The notes: generated from the sequence alone by a model not told the origin. Counted from the first letter of the stretch, positions 40,120 through 48,931 are shown. The stretch: DNA of 64,000 bases from Neptunitalea lumnitzerae (GCF_027924185.1 NZ_BRVO01000004.1:124001-188000); one strand, 5' to 3'. Numbers and translations are program-made.

Positions 40120-41352
40120 CTATTCTTCAAACTCATCTTTTAGAATTCGAAGCACCTCTTGCACGGTTTCTTCTTCAAGATCTGTTCTTTTGACAAGATC
40201 TTCGGCGTCTAGCTCTAACACACTCTTAGCCGTATCTAAACCAATTTTTCTAAACTCATCGATAATCCAAACATCAATTTCATCAGAAAACTCAGTCAAT
40301 TCAACATCCTCTTCAACACCTTCTCTATACACGTCAATTTCATAACCTGTAAGGAAACCTGCTAAACGAATGTTATACCCACCTTTACCAATAGCTTTAG
40401 AAACTTCATCTGGCTGCAAGAAAACTTGCGCATGTTTAGTTTCATCATTTATAACTACCGAGTTTACCCTTGCCGGGCTTAAAGCTCTGGTAATATATAA
40501 CTGTGTATTTGTGGTAAAGTTTATAACATCTATATTCTCGTTACCCAACTCACGAACAATTCCGTGAATTCTAGACCCCTTCATACCAACACAAGCACCT
40601 ACTGGGTCAATTCTATCGTCATAAGAATCTACAGCTACTTTAGCCTTCTCTCCAGGTATTCTAACCACTTTTTTCACAGAAATCAATCCATCAAAAATCT
40701 CAGGAATCTCTTGTTCAAAAAGCTTCTCTAAAAATACAGGAGAAGTTCTAGACATTATAATAGAAGGCTTACTACCTTTTAATTCTACACTATCAATAAT
40801 ACCTCTAACATTTTCTCCTTTTCTAAAGAAGTCAGATGGTATTTGTTTTTCTTTAGGCAACACAATCTCGTTACCTTCATCATCTAATAAAATAACAGCT
40901 CTATGTCTAATATGATGCACTTCAGCTGTGTATATTTCACCTACAAGGTCTTTAAACTGCTTGTAAATGGTAGTATTATCATGCTCATGAATTTTAGAGA
41001 TTAAATTCTGACGTAAAGCCAAAATAGCACGTCTTCCAAGATCAATTAACTTCACCTCTTCAGATACATCTTCCCCTACTTCAAAGTCAGGCTCTATTTT
41101 TCTAGCTTCAGACAATTCAATTTCTTGATTAGGGTCTTCAACCTCACCATCCGCAACTACTATACGATTTCTCCATATTTCTAAATCACCTTTATCAGGG
41201 TTTACAATAATATCAAAGTTATCGTCAGATCCGTATTTCTTTCTTAGTGCATTTCTAAAAACCTCTTCAAGAATTGCCATTAGCGTTACACGATCTATGA
41301 GTTTTTCATCTTTAAACTCCGAAAACGAATCGATCAATGCTAGATTTTCCAT
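40120..41352 (-). CDS. nusA: Transcription termination/antitermination factor NusA
   Basis: 410 aa. N-terminal RNA polymerase-binding domain (LIDSFSEFKDEKLIDRVTLMA), S1 domain from about 130 (GEIYTAEVHHIRHRAVILL), and two KH domains with VGACVGMKGSRI and IGKGGYNIRLA. A short acidic C-terminal extension (about 355-410) replaces the AR repeats of enterobacteria. Lies 14 bases after rimP. NusA affects pausing and termination, relevant to the hairpin in its own leader. Confidence 0.97.
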   Translation of the reverse strand: MENLALIDSFSEFKDEKLIDRVTLMAILEEVFRNALRKKYGSDDNFDIIVNPDKGDLEIWRNRIVVADGEVEDPNQEIELSEARKIEPDFEVGEDVSEEVKLIDLGRRAILALRQNLISKIHEHDNTTIYKQFKDLVGEIYTAEVHHIRHRAVILLDDEGNEIVLPKEKQIPSDFFRKGENVRGIIDSVELKGSKPSIIMSRTSPVFLEKLFEQEIPEIFDGLISVKKVVRIPGEKAKVAVDSYDDRIDPVGACVGMKGSRIHGIVRELGNENIDVINFTTNTQLYITRALSPARVNSVVINDETKHAQVFLQPDEVSKAIGKGGYNIRLAGFLTGYEIDVYREGVEEDVELTEFSDEIDVWIIDEFRKIGLDTAKSVLELDAEDLVKRTDLEEETVQEVLRILKDEFEE

Positions 41353-41366
41353 GTCATGTTTTTAAA

Positions 41367-41834
41367 TTAAAATATTACCATCACTTTAGCTTCATGTATA
41401 GCTTCAAAAGCTATCTCTTCCTTTTTTAGAACAGTTACTTTACCTTTCCCAACTGGCTTAGGCTCTCTAACTTTATATTCTAATACAATACCAGTATCTG
41501 TTACTTCGGCCAACATTCCCTCTACAGGCTTACCTCCTCCTACAAGTTTAACCGATAACTTTCTACCAACATTTTTAACAAATTGTCTTTGTACCTTTAA
41601 AGGTTCAGAAATACCTGCTGAAGCCACTTCTAATGAAAAATCATACTCTTCTCTATCAAGATTATGCTCAATTTTTCTACTAACCTCTATACAATCATTT
41701 AAAGCCACTCCATTATCACCATCCAAAATTACGGAAATTGCATTAGATGATGAAATAGTAAAGTCTATTAAAAACAAATCTTCTCTTGCTTCTAATGCTT
41801 CAGCTAATAATTCTTCTACCTTTTCTCTAAACAT
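41367..41834 (-). CDS. rimP: Ribosome maturation factor RimP
   Basis: 155 aa 30S-assembly factor. The N-terminal domain contains LFLIDFTISSSNAISVILDGDNGVALNDCIEVS-type sequence with the conserved D-G-D-x-G-V and C-x-x-V/I-S pattern, and the second part has SLEVASAGISEPLK followed by a small Sm-like barrel (VKLVGGGKPVEGML). ATG 41834 is chosen; a longer frame to 41879 would be translated from the hairpin at 41857-41876. First gene of the rimP-nusA-infB operon. Confidence 0.95.
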   Translation of the reverse strand: MFREKVEELLAEALEAREDLFLIDFTISSSNAISVILDGDNGVALNDCIEVSRKIEHNLDREEYDFSLEVASAGISEPLKVQRQFVKNVGRKLSVKLVGGGKPVEGMLAEVTDTGIVLEYKVREPKPVGKGKVTVLKKEEIAFEAIHEAKVMVIF

Positions 41835-41856
41835 AAATGAGTTATATGAATTAAAA

Positions 41857-41876
41857 GAGGGGACTCCCGTCCCCTC
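41857..41876 (-). promoter_or_regulatory. Attenuator-like hairpin in the rimP leader
   Basis: Minus-strand perfect 8-bp stem GAGGGGAC/GTCCCCTC closed by a GGGA (GNRA) tetraloop and followed by TTTT. It is the form of an intrinsic terminator, yet lies between the predicted promoter (41906-41913) and the rimP ATG (41834), where it could cut or adjust transcription of the operon. Confidence 0.6.
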
Positions 41877-41905
41877 CAAATAACCTTTTATTATTCTTTA
41901 GGCTG

Positions 41906-41913
41906 CAAATATA
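41906..41913 (-). promoter_or_regulatory. Candidate -7 box for rimP-nusA-infB
   Basis: Minus-strand TATATTTG is an exact TAnnTTTG match 71 bases upstream of rimP; the transcript would begin about 20-25 bases before the attenuator-like hairpin. No clear -33 TTG. Confidence 0.4.
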
Positions 41914-41997
41914 ATACTTTTTTACTGTTATAATAAATACATTCCATAAATTATTCTTATCTTTAAGATTATTGACATCACTCAACTTTAAATCCAA

Positions 41998-42816
41998 ATG
42001 AAGAAAATTTTAGTACCCACCGACTTCTCGGAGCAGGCAGAATACGCATTAGAAACAGCTGCGCTAATAGCCAAAAAGCACAACGCAGAACTTTTTATTG
42101 TGCACATGGTAGAATTACCCGTACACCTATTAAGCGCCGACAAAAACGAACTCCCTGAGGCTATTTTTTTTCTAAAACTAGCCCATAAACACTTTGAAAC
42201 CTTTTTAGACAAACCTTACTTAAAAGACATTACCGTTCATGAAATGGTAAAAGAAGAAAGCATTACCGAAGGTATTAACAAAGTAGTTGCTGAAAATGAC
42301 ATTAACCTTATAGTTATGGGCTCTAGTGGCGCTTCTGGTGTTTCTGAAATCTTTGTAGGCTCTAACACAGAAAAGGTGGTTAGAATGGCCGAAGCACCCG
42401 TAATGGTAATTAAAAAACCACTGAAAGAAATCAACTTTAAACACATGGTATATGCGTGTAGCTTTTTACACAACTACCATGACACCTTTAAAAGAGCCGT
42501 TAAAATGGCTAAAGAGTTTGGATACACCTTACACCTGCTTTATGTAAACACACCAAACAACTTTAAAACAACGCACACTATAAAAGATAGAATCAACTCT
42601 TTCTTAAGTCTTGAAGAAGTTTCTAACTACACCGTAAACATCTACAACGACGAAACCATAGAAGAAGGCATTTTAAACTTCGCCAACAGCATAAGTGCCG
42701 ATTTATTAAGTGTAAGCACTCACGGAAGAAGAGGACTAGCCCACTTTTTCAACGGCAGCTTAAGTGAAGATCTGGTTAACCACGCCATACGACCAGTAAT
42801 TACTTTAAAAATATAA
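41998..42816 (+). CDS. Universal stress protein, two UspA domains
   Basis: 272 aa made of two tandem UspA alpha/beta domains (about 1-140 and 150-272). The first begins KKILVPTDFSEQAEYAL and carries a complete nucleotide-binding pattern G-x2-G-x9-G-S in MGSSGASGVSEIFVGS. In the second the first Gly of the pattern is Ser (STHGRRGLAHFFNGS), so ATP binding there may be weaker. Cytosolic; function in stress survival is general and the target unknown. A near-match promoter box TATCTTTA is at 41958-41965. Divergent from rimP. Confidence 0.93.
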   Translation: MKKILVPTDFSEQAEYALETAALIAKKHNAELFIVHMVELPVHLLSADKNELPEAIFFLKLAHKHFETFLDKPYLKDITVHEMVKEESITEGINKVVAENDINLIVMGSSGASGVSEIFVGSNTEKVVRMAEAPVMVIKKPLKEINFKHMVYACSFLHNYHDTFKRAVKMAKEFGYTLHLLYVNTPNNFKTTHTIKDRINSFLSLEEVSNYTVNIYNDETIEEGILNFANSISADLLSVSTHGRRGLAHFFNGSLSEDLVNHAIRPVITLKI

Positions 42817-42823
42817 TCAAACA

Positions 42824-42859
42824 TAAAAAAAGCCTCTTAGAAAACTAAGAGGCTTTTTT
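42824..42859. terminator. Bidirectional terminator between usp gene and tRNA-Gln
   Basis: Perfect stem AGCCTCTTAG/CTAAGAGGCT with an AAAA loop, A7 before and T6 after; ends both the plus-strand usp transcript and the minus-strand tRNA transcript. Confidence 0.92.
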
Positions 42860-42860
42860 G

Positions 42861-42932
42861 TTGGCCTACAAGGACTCGAACCTTGAACGACTGAACCAAA
42901 ATCAGCTGTGTTACCAATTACACCATAGGCCA
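42861..42932 (-). tRNA. tRNA-Gln (anticodon TTG)
   Basis: A 72-base cloverleaf on the minus strand: acceptor TGGCCTA/TAGGCCA, D arm with TGTAATTGGTAACA, anticodon stem CTGA/TCAG enclosing loop TTTTGGT with anticodon TTG at positions 34-36, and a T arm with GGTTCGAGTCC. The CCA end is not encoded (A then CA follow). Read codon CAA (and CAG by wobble). Confidence 0.95.
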
Positions 42933-42949
42933 GTGCTTTATTGCGGATG

Positions 42950-42979
42950 CAAAACTACGAATAATATTCATTTGCACAA
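42950..42979 (-). promoter_or_regulatory. Promoter of tRNA-Gln
   Basis: Minus-strand TTG (42979-42977), 19-base spacer, TAGTTTTG (42957-42950): both Bacteroidota promoter elements at the right spacing, with a predicted start about ten bases before the tRNA. Confidence 0.7.
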
Positions 42980-43180
42980 GTTTTTTAGAAAAAAAATTCA
43001 ATATTTTTTTTCGCTAAATTGACGACAACAACATTAAACACTGATTTTCAGATAAATTAAGAATTTTTAATCTTAAAAAAATATTAATCTTTTTTATCCG
43101 TTAAAAAACCTGACGCAACTTTTATAATTATTAGTAAATTCGCCACAACTATATAAATATAAGAAAAAAGAAACACTTCT

Positions 43181-46100
43181 ATGTTTTCAATCAACTTTAA
43201 TAAATGGAATACTATCACCGGATGGATAGTTTTTGCAATTGCCTTATTCACATACGGATCTACTGTAGAACCTACAGCTAGTTTTTGGGATTGCGGAGAA
43301 TATATTTCTACCGCCGCTAAACTACAAGTAGGCCACCCACCAGGAGCACCTTTCTTTCAAATGATGGGAGCTTTCTTTGCTATGTTTGCTTTAAACAATG
43401 AACAAGTAGCGCTAATGGTAAACTTTATGTCTGTATTCTCAAGTGCTTTTGCGGTACTTTTTATGTTCTGGAGTATTACCAATCTGCTTCGAAAATTAAT
43501 TAAAAACGATGAAGAGGAATTTACCAACCCAAAAGCCATTGCAATTTTAGGAAGTGGAATTGTAGGTGGCTTAGCACTTACATTTTCTGATAGTTTTTGG
43601 TTCAATGCAGTAGAAGCCGAAGTATATGCCATGGCCATCTTTATGATGTCTTTAATGTTTTGGCTTGGTTTAAAGTGGACAGACGATCTTGATAACCCAA
43701 GAGGTAGCAAATGGTTAATTCTTATTGCATTGGTAATTGGTTTATCATTCGGGGTACACTTTATGGCTCTTTTAACCATACCAGCCATTGGAATGATGTA
43801 TTTCTTCCAATCGCATTACGAAAAAAACATAAAGAATTTCATTATAGCTAATGTTGTTTCTATCGCCATCTTATTATTTATATTCAAATTACTTTTACCG
43901 TACACCCTTTCATTTTTTGGATATGCGGAGGTATTCTTTGTTAATACTTTCGGACTTCCATTTAACTCTGGAACTATCATAGCCGGCTTAGCAATAATTG
44001 CGGTGTTCTATTTTGGATTATCCTATTCTAAAAAGAAAAACTATGTGAATCTTAATACCGGTATTTTATGCACCATTTTTGTTTTGATTGGTTTCTCTAC
44101 ATGGTTAATGATTCCTATTAGAGCCAATGCAAATACCGTTATTAATGAGAACGACCCATCGGATGCGCGTACTTTACTTGCTTATTATAACTTAGAGCAA
44201 TACCCAGAGACACATTTATTCTACGGTCCTATGTACTCTAACAAGTACGCACCATTAGACGACAATCAACCTTATATAGATGGGAAACCTAAATACGAGA
44301 AAAACGAAACTACTGGTAAGTACGAAATTGTAAACCATTGGAAAGGTGAGATTCAAAATGCCAATAGCACACAATCTGGTTTTCTACCTAGAATGTGGAG
44401 TGAAGACCATGCTGCTAACTACATGAAATTAACCGAACGCTTAAATTTTAATATTAAAGCAGAATATTTAGACAACGAACAATTACAAGCATACATATCA
44501 GGCTTTAGAGGCCAAATGGCAAAAGGCCAAGTATCTACCGATGATTATGAGAAGTTTTTACAAGACTTTAAAGATTATATAGATATTGAAAAACCATCGT
44601 TTGGACAAAATATATTCTACTTCTTAGATTTTCAGATAGGCTATATGTATTTCCGTTATTTTGCCTGGAACTTTATAGGACGAAAAGATGATATACAAGG
44701 AAAATTAGATTCGCACGGACAATGGTTAAGTGGTATTACTTTTATAGATGAGATGATTCATGGGCCACAAAGTAACTTACCATCAGACACGTTAAACAAC
44801 CCAGCGCGTAATACATACTTCTTTTTACCACTACTTTTAGGTCTTGTTGGTTTGGTATTTCAACTAACTAAAAGCCAAAGACAATTCTGGGTACTACTTA
44901 TACTATTCTTATTTACAGGTATTGCCTTAAAGCTATACTTAAACGAGCGCCCTTTTGAACCTAGAGAAAGAGATTATGCTTTAGTAGGTTCTTTCTACGT
45001 ATTCTGTATGTGGATTGGAATAGGAGTTTACGGGTTATATGATGAATTTAGAAAATTATTAAAACCAAAAGTACTAGCCCCTGTAGTTGTAATTATTACT
45101 ATGCTTGCTGTACCAACCGTAATGGCATACCAAAACTGGGATGACCATGACAGATCTGGACGATATACCGCACAATCAATGGCTAAATCATACCTCGACT
45201 CGGTACAAGAGGATGTTGGAGCACTCCTCTTTACTATTGGAGATAACGATACTTTTGCACTTTGGTATGCTCAAGAAATTGAAGGCTACCGTACAGATAT
45301 AAGAACCATTAACACACAGTTATTTGCTACTGCATGGTATATAGATCAAATGAAACGTAAAACATACGAGAGTGAACCTATACCAAGCAGCTTAACACAC
45401 GACCAATACAAATGGGGTACTAGAGATGCTGTCTATTATCAGGCAATCAACGAGTCTATCGCGGAACAACGTTGGGACATTAAAAAGTTTATGGATTTTA
45501 TTACTAATGAGAATCCTAAAACTAAAATGCGTTATATGTTAGACGAACAATCTGGTTACCCAGAAAGTTTATTAGAAACCAACTACTACCCTACTAATAA
45601 AATTAGAGTACCGGTTAACAAGGCGAACGTGTTAAAAAGTGGTTTAGTTAAACCAGAAGATGCAGATCTTATCGTAGATTACATAGATATAGACTTACCG
45701 AAAACCGCTATTGGAAAACACCGAATGATGATGTTAGACATATTAGCAAATAATGATTGGAAACGCCCAATTTACTTTACAGGCGGAAGTTTTTCTGATG
45801 AAGAATACATCTGGATGAAAGACTATCTTCAATTAGACGGTATGGTTTACAAACTAGTACCTATTAAAACACCTATCGATCCGAAAAATCCTTATGAAAT
45901 GGGTAGAATTGATAGCGACCTAATGTTTAACATTGTACAGAAATGGGATTGGGGTAACTCTGGTGACCCAGATATTTATTTAGACCCTGAAACTCGTAGA
46001 AACAGTATTAACTACAGAGGTAATATTGCTCGATTAATAGAAACCTTATTAAACGAAGACCAAACTGAAAAAGCAAAAGAAGCTATTGAAATAGCTATGA

Positions 46101-46534
46101 AAAACATGCCTGCAGACAGATTTGGTTACTATTTCTTATTAGACCCGTATGTAGATGCTTATTACAAAACAGGTCAAAAACAAAAAGCAAGAGATTTATT
46201 TAATGAAGTAGCATCACACTACCAAGAAGAGTTGAAATACTACCACTCATTAACACCAATAGAAATCAATAACTCATTTGATGCTATTGAATCTAACCTG
46301 TATAGATATAGCGCATTGCTTGATGTATTGGGTATAAATCAAGATTTTGAATTCTTTAAGGAAGAAGCTACTAAGTTTAACAACTATGTGACTATGTTTG
46401 GAGGTGAAGAAGATATGGAAGCCATGCCAGATGGTTTACTTGAAGAGCAAGACACTACTAAAGTAAAAGACACAGTAGAGAACATGACCATACCGGAAAC
46501 TGACCCGGCAATATTACCAGAAGAAACAAATTAA
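43181..46534 (+). CDS. DUF2723-family membrane protein (glycosyltransferase-like)
   Basis: 1117 aa. About ten or more hydrophobic helices fill the first half; the N-terminal stretch ASFWDCGEYISTAAKLQVGHPPGAP is the DUF2723 signature, with an acidic Asp-Cys-Gly-Glu pair and HPPG reminiscent of GT-C glycosyltransferases such as protein O-mannosyltransferases. A further conserved patch is ERDYALVGSFY. The C-terminal half is soluble, with TPR-like helices near 930-1050 and an acidic tail. In Bacteroidota such proteins are candidates for lipid-linked sugar transfer onto proteins, but the donor and acceptor are not known. It has its own terminator. Confidence 0.85.
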   Translation: MFSINFNKWNTITGWIVFAIALFTYGSTVEPTASFWDCGEYISTAAKLQVGHPPGAPFFQMMGAFFAMFALNNEQVALMVNFMSVFSSAFAVLFMFWSITNLLRKLIKNDEEEFTNPKAIAILGSGIVGGLALTFSDSFWFNAVEAEVYAMAIFMMSLMFWLGLKWTDDLDNPRGSKWLILIALVIGLSFGVHFMALLTIPAIGMMYFFQSHYEKNIKNFIIANVVSIAILLFIFKLLLPYTLSFFGYAEVFFVNTFGLPFNSGTIIAGLAIIAVFYFGLSYSKKKNYVNLNTGILCTIFVLIGFSTWLMIPIRANANTVINENDPSDARTLLAYYNLEQYPETHLFYGPMYSNKYAPLDDNQPYIDGKPKYEKNETTGKYEIVNHWKGEIQNANSTQSGFLPRMWSEDHAANYMKLTERLNFNIKAEYLDNEQLQAYISGFRGQMAKGQVSTDDYEKFLQDFKDYIDIEKPSFGQNIFYFLDFQIGYMYFRYFAWNFIGRKDDIQGKLDSHGQWLSGITFIDEMIHGPQSNLPSDTLNNPARNTYFFLPLLLGLVGLVFQLTKSQRQFWVLLILFLFTGIALKLYLNERPFEPRERDYALVGSFYVFCMWIGIGVYGLYDEFRKLLKPKVLAPVVVIITMLAVPTVMAYQNWDDHDRSGRYTAQSMAKSYLDSVQEDVGALLFTIGDNDTFALWYAQEIEGYRTDIRTINTQLFATAWYIDQMKRKTYESEPIPSSLTHDQYKWGTRDAVYYQAINESIAEQRWDIKKFMDFITNENPKTKMRYMLDEQSGYPESLLETNYYPTNKIRVPVNKANVLKSGLVKPEDADLIVDYIDIDLPKTAIGKHRMMMLDILANNDWKRPIYFTGGSFSDEEYIWMKDYLQLDGMVYKLVPIKTPIDPKNPYEMGRIDSDLMFNIVQKWDWGNSGDPDIYLDPETRRNSINYRGNIARLIETLLNEDQTEKAKEAIEIAMKNMPADRFGYYFLLDPYVDAYYKTGQKQKARDLFNEVASHYQEELKYYHSLTPIEINNSFDAIESNLYRYSALLDVLGINQDFEFFKEEATKFNNYVTMFGGEEDMEAMPDGLLEEQDTTKVKDTVENMTIPETDPAILPEETN

Positions 46535-46544
46535 TAATACTCCC

Positions 46545-46580
46545 AATGGCAGCTAGTTGATAACTAGTTGCCATTTTTTT
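46545..46580 (+). terminator. Terminator of the DUF2723 gene
   Basis: A 14-bp stem AATGGCAGCTAGTT/AACTAGTTGCCATT (one G-T pair) with a three-base loop and a run of T. The T run ends two bases before the ATG of the next gene. Confidence 0.88.
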
Positions 46581-46582
46581 AT

Positions 46583-47218
46583 ATGCTATTAGTTAAAACC
46601 CCAAATATTGTAAAAAAGCTATTTCCTAAATTGGTATGGGATGTACCCACTACTAACAAAGAAGTATACCTTACATTTGATGATGGCCCTACACCAGAAA
46701 TCACAAATTGGGTTTTGGCACAACTGCAACAATTTAATGCTAAAGGAACCTTTTTTTGTATTGGTAAAAACATACATGAAAACCCTGAAATTTTCGCTCG
46801 TTTATTACAAGAAGGACACAGTGTAGGCAACCATACAAACAACCACCATAACGCTTGGAAAGTAGGCTATAAATGCTACATTAAAAACACGCTGAGAGCT
46901 GAAGAAGAAATTATAGACAACTACCCTGCGTTTAAAGAAAAAAAATTGTTCAGACCACCGTACGGAAAGTTTACACCTAAAATTGTTAACCACCTAAAAC
47001 AACAACAATACACCATTGTAGGTTGGGATATTATAAGTGAAGACTACGATGCTACTTTAAGCATAGAAAAAGTATACAACAATGTTATAAACCATGTACA
47101 ACCTGGTAGCATTATTGTATTTCACGACAGCGTTAAAGCCTTTAAAAACTTGAAAGAAGTACTACCTAGGGTACTAACCTACCTAAGTGATAACGGGTAT
47201 ACTTTTAAAGCGCTTTAA
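46583..47218 (+). CDS. Polysaccharide deacetylase family protein
   Basis: 211 aa carbohydrate esterase 4 (NodB) domain. Motif 1 TFDDGPTP with the catalytic Asp pair, motif 2 HSVGNHTNNHHN with the metal-binding His residues, motif 3 RPPYGKF, and later GWDIISEDYD and IIVFHDS are all present, so catalytic residues look complete. Substrate could be peptidoglycan, chitin oligomer or another N-acetylated glycan. No signal peptide is obvious; a short N-terminal segment precedes the domain. ATG 46583 is chosen over TTG 46568, which lies inside the terminator stem. Its stop is two bases from that of the convergent thioredoxin gene. Confidence 0.92.
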   Translation: MLLVKTPNIVKKLFPKLVWDVPTTNKEVYLTFDDGPTPEITNWVLAQLQQFNAKGTFFCIGKNIHENPEIFARLLQEGHSVGNHTNNHHNAWKVGYKCYIKNTLRAEEEIIDNYPAFKEKKLFRPPYGKFTPKIVNHLKQQQYTIVGWDIISEDYDATLSIEKVYNNVINHVQPGSIIVFHDSVKAFKNLKEVLPRVLTYLSDNGYTFKAL

Positions 47219-47220
47219 TA

Positions 47221-47517
47221 TTAAACAAACTCTTGTAAAGTTAATGCTAATGTATTAGCATCTAACTCACCGGTTTGCCTCCATACCATTTCGCCTTGTT
47301 TATAAATAATAAAAGTAGGCAATGCTTTAATTCGTAAAGCATCTGATAATTCCGGATTTTTGTCAACATCAATTTTAATAATCTTAGCACTATCACCTAA
47401 GGTAGCTGCTACATCGTGCAGTACCGGGTGCATTGCTTTAGATTGCTTATTCCAATCGGCATAAAAATCCAGTAACACCGGAACAGAAGTATCTATTAAT
47501 TCTCCAAATTTCGACAT
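47221..47517 (-). CDS. Thioredoxin-fold protein lacking the CxxC site
   Basis: 98 aa, the length of a bare thioredoxin. The fold marks are present: LLDFYADW before the active site, IIKIDVDKNPELSDALRIKALPTFIIYKQGE with the cis-proline. However the active site that should read WCxxCK is WNKQSK, with no Cys in the protein at all. It therefore cannot do thiol-disulfide exchange; a role as chaperone-like or binding partner is possible. Single gene with a possible promoter of its own. Confidence 0.88.
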   Translation of the reverse strand: MSKFGELIDTSVPVLLDFYADWNKQSKAMHPVLHDVAATLGDSAKIIKIDVDKNPELSDALRIKALPTFIIYKQGEMVWRQTGELDANTLALTLQEFV

Positions 47518-47545
47518 TGATATAAACTTTATCAGATTACTAATT

Positions 47546-47553
47546 CAAAAGTA
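47546..47553 (-). promoter_or_regulatory. Candidate -7 box for the thioredoxin-like gene
   Basis: Minus-strand TACTTTTG, exact TAnnTTTG, 28 bases before the ATG. No -33 TTG at standard spacing. Confidence 0.4.
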
Positions 47554-47605
47554 GGAAATTATATTGTAACTGCTATAAATATAACAATGCTTAACATTCT
47601 ATATT

Positions 47606-48835
47606 TTACGCTAACTTTTTCTTAAGTTTTATAACCGTTATCTCTGGCCAGATACCTACCCTACCAGGAAAGGCAAGATACCCAAAACCACGGTTTACAT
47701 TAATAAACTGACGGTCTGACTCATAAATACCAGCCCAGTGCTTATAACGCCATTTAGAAGGACTCCATTTTATCCAACCTGGTATTTCTATACCAAACTG
47801 CATCCCATGCGTGTGCCCTGATAAGGTTAGATGAAAATGGTACGGATCATCAATCACCTTTTCCTCCCAATGCGTAGGGTCATGACTCATTAATATTTTA
47901 AAATCGTCTGGTTTTACATTTTCTTTGGCTTTATCTAAATCACCTACTTTAATAAAGTGTCCGCCACCCCAATTCTCAACACCCAACAAAGCCAATCGTT
48001 GTCCATCTCTCTCAATAAACCTGTTTTCATTTAACAGCAAATCAAACCCCATATCACGCTCACGCTTTTTAAGGTCCTCTAAATTTGCTTTTTTCTCCTC
48101 ATCACTATTCCACTCGTAATAATCTCCATAGTCATGATTACCAAGTACAGCATATTTACCATCTTTGGCAGATAAGGTAGCAAACAAATCCATCCAATTA
48201 TCCAATTCATCTGCCCTATTATTTACCATATCACCAGTAAATAATAACAAGTCACTCTGTTGTTTATTAATTAAATCAATACCATAAGATATCTTTTCTT
48301 TATTATCAAAGCTTCCGCAGTGAATATCACTTACCTGGGTAATGGTGTATCCATCAAAAGCATCTGGTAAATCATCAAACTCTAATTCATAAGACAATAC
48401 CTTGTAATTATACTTACCTCTGTACATACCATACAACATAGAAGCAAACGGCACTGCAGCCAAACCTAACAGCAAATTCTTTACAAATTTCCTACGTTCT
48501 GGCACTGCAAAATCAGCTCCGGAATCCGATACTTTTTTAGCCCCACCAATAATTAATCGTATTAAATTTTCGCCTAAAAAAAGCACCAAGAAAAATACTT
48601 TAAACAAAAGTAACGACATAAAGAAACCTATAGCATAACTTCTAGGAATAGACAAGACACGGCCTCCGCCATCGTCAACAACAAAAAACTGAATAAGCAA
48701 GTTCCCTAAAATACCAACAGACACCACTAAATACCCGTAAGAAAGTAACCCACGCCCCATTCCTTTAAGAGACCTGAATATGTAAACATCTATTAAAACG
48801 TACAGAACAATAAATACAATAAAACTTAAACGCAT
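47606..48835 (-). CDS. Membrane-anchored metallophosphoesterase
   Basis: 409 aa. Three or four N-terminal membrane helices (to about residue 140) are followed by a calcineurin-like phosphoesterase domain with the full metal-binding set: DIHCGSF, FTGDMVNN, LGNHDYGDYY, MSHDPTHW and SGHTHGMQ. This plan matches YkuE/YaeI-type enzymes that act at the membrane; their substrates are mostly unknown, some hydrolyse UDP-diacylglucosamine or lipid phosphates. Ends in a basic tail (LKKKLA). Single gene; separated from the M1 peptidase gene upstream by a terminator. Confidence 0.92.
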   Translation of the reverse strand: MRLSFIVFIVLYVLIDVYIFRSLKGMGRGLLSYGYLVVSVGILGNLLIQFFVVDDGGGRVLSIPRSYAIGFFMSLLLFKVFFLVLFLGENLIRLIIGGAKKVSDSGADFAVPERRKFVKNLLLGLAAVPFASMLYGMYRGKYNYKVLSYELEFDDLPDAFDGYTITQVSDIHCGSFDNKEKISYGIDLINKQQSDLLLFTGDMVNNRADELDNWMDLFATLSAKDGKYAVLGNHDYGDYYEWNSDEEKKANLEDLKKRERDMGFDLLLNENRFIERDGQRLALLGVENWGGGHFIKVGDLDKAKENVKPDDFKILMSHDPTHWEEKVIDDPYHFHLTLSGHTHGMQFGIEIPGWIKWSPSKWRYKHWAGIYESDRQFINVNRGFGYLAFPGRVGIWPEITVIKLKKKLA

Positions 48836-48882
48836 ATCTTATATTAAAATCAAACTAAAAAAATCAACAATTTTCAATTTGT

Positions 48883-48922
48883 AAAAAAGCAAAAGTTCTG
48901 CTTTACAACAGAACTTTTGCTT
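48883..48922 (-). terminator. Terminator of the M1 peptidase gene
   Basis: Perfect 14-bp stem AAGCAAAAGTTCTG/CAGAACTTTTGCTT with an eight-base loop and a T run on the minus strand. Confidence 0.85.
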
Positions 48923-48931
48923 TATCAGTTA

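Noticed and set aside
43057-43076. TTAAGA/TCTTAA inverted repeat in the AT-rich spacer before the DUF2723 gene
   Set aside because: Six AT-only pairs in very AT-rich DNA are expected by chance; no other copy seen.
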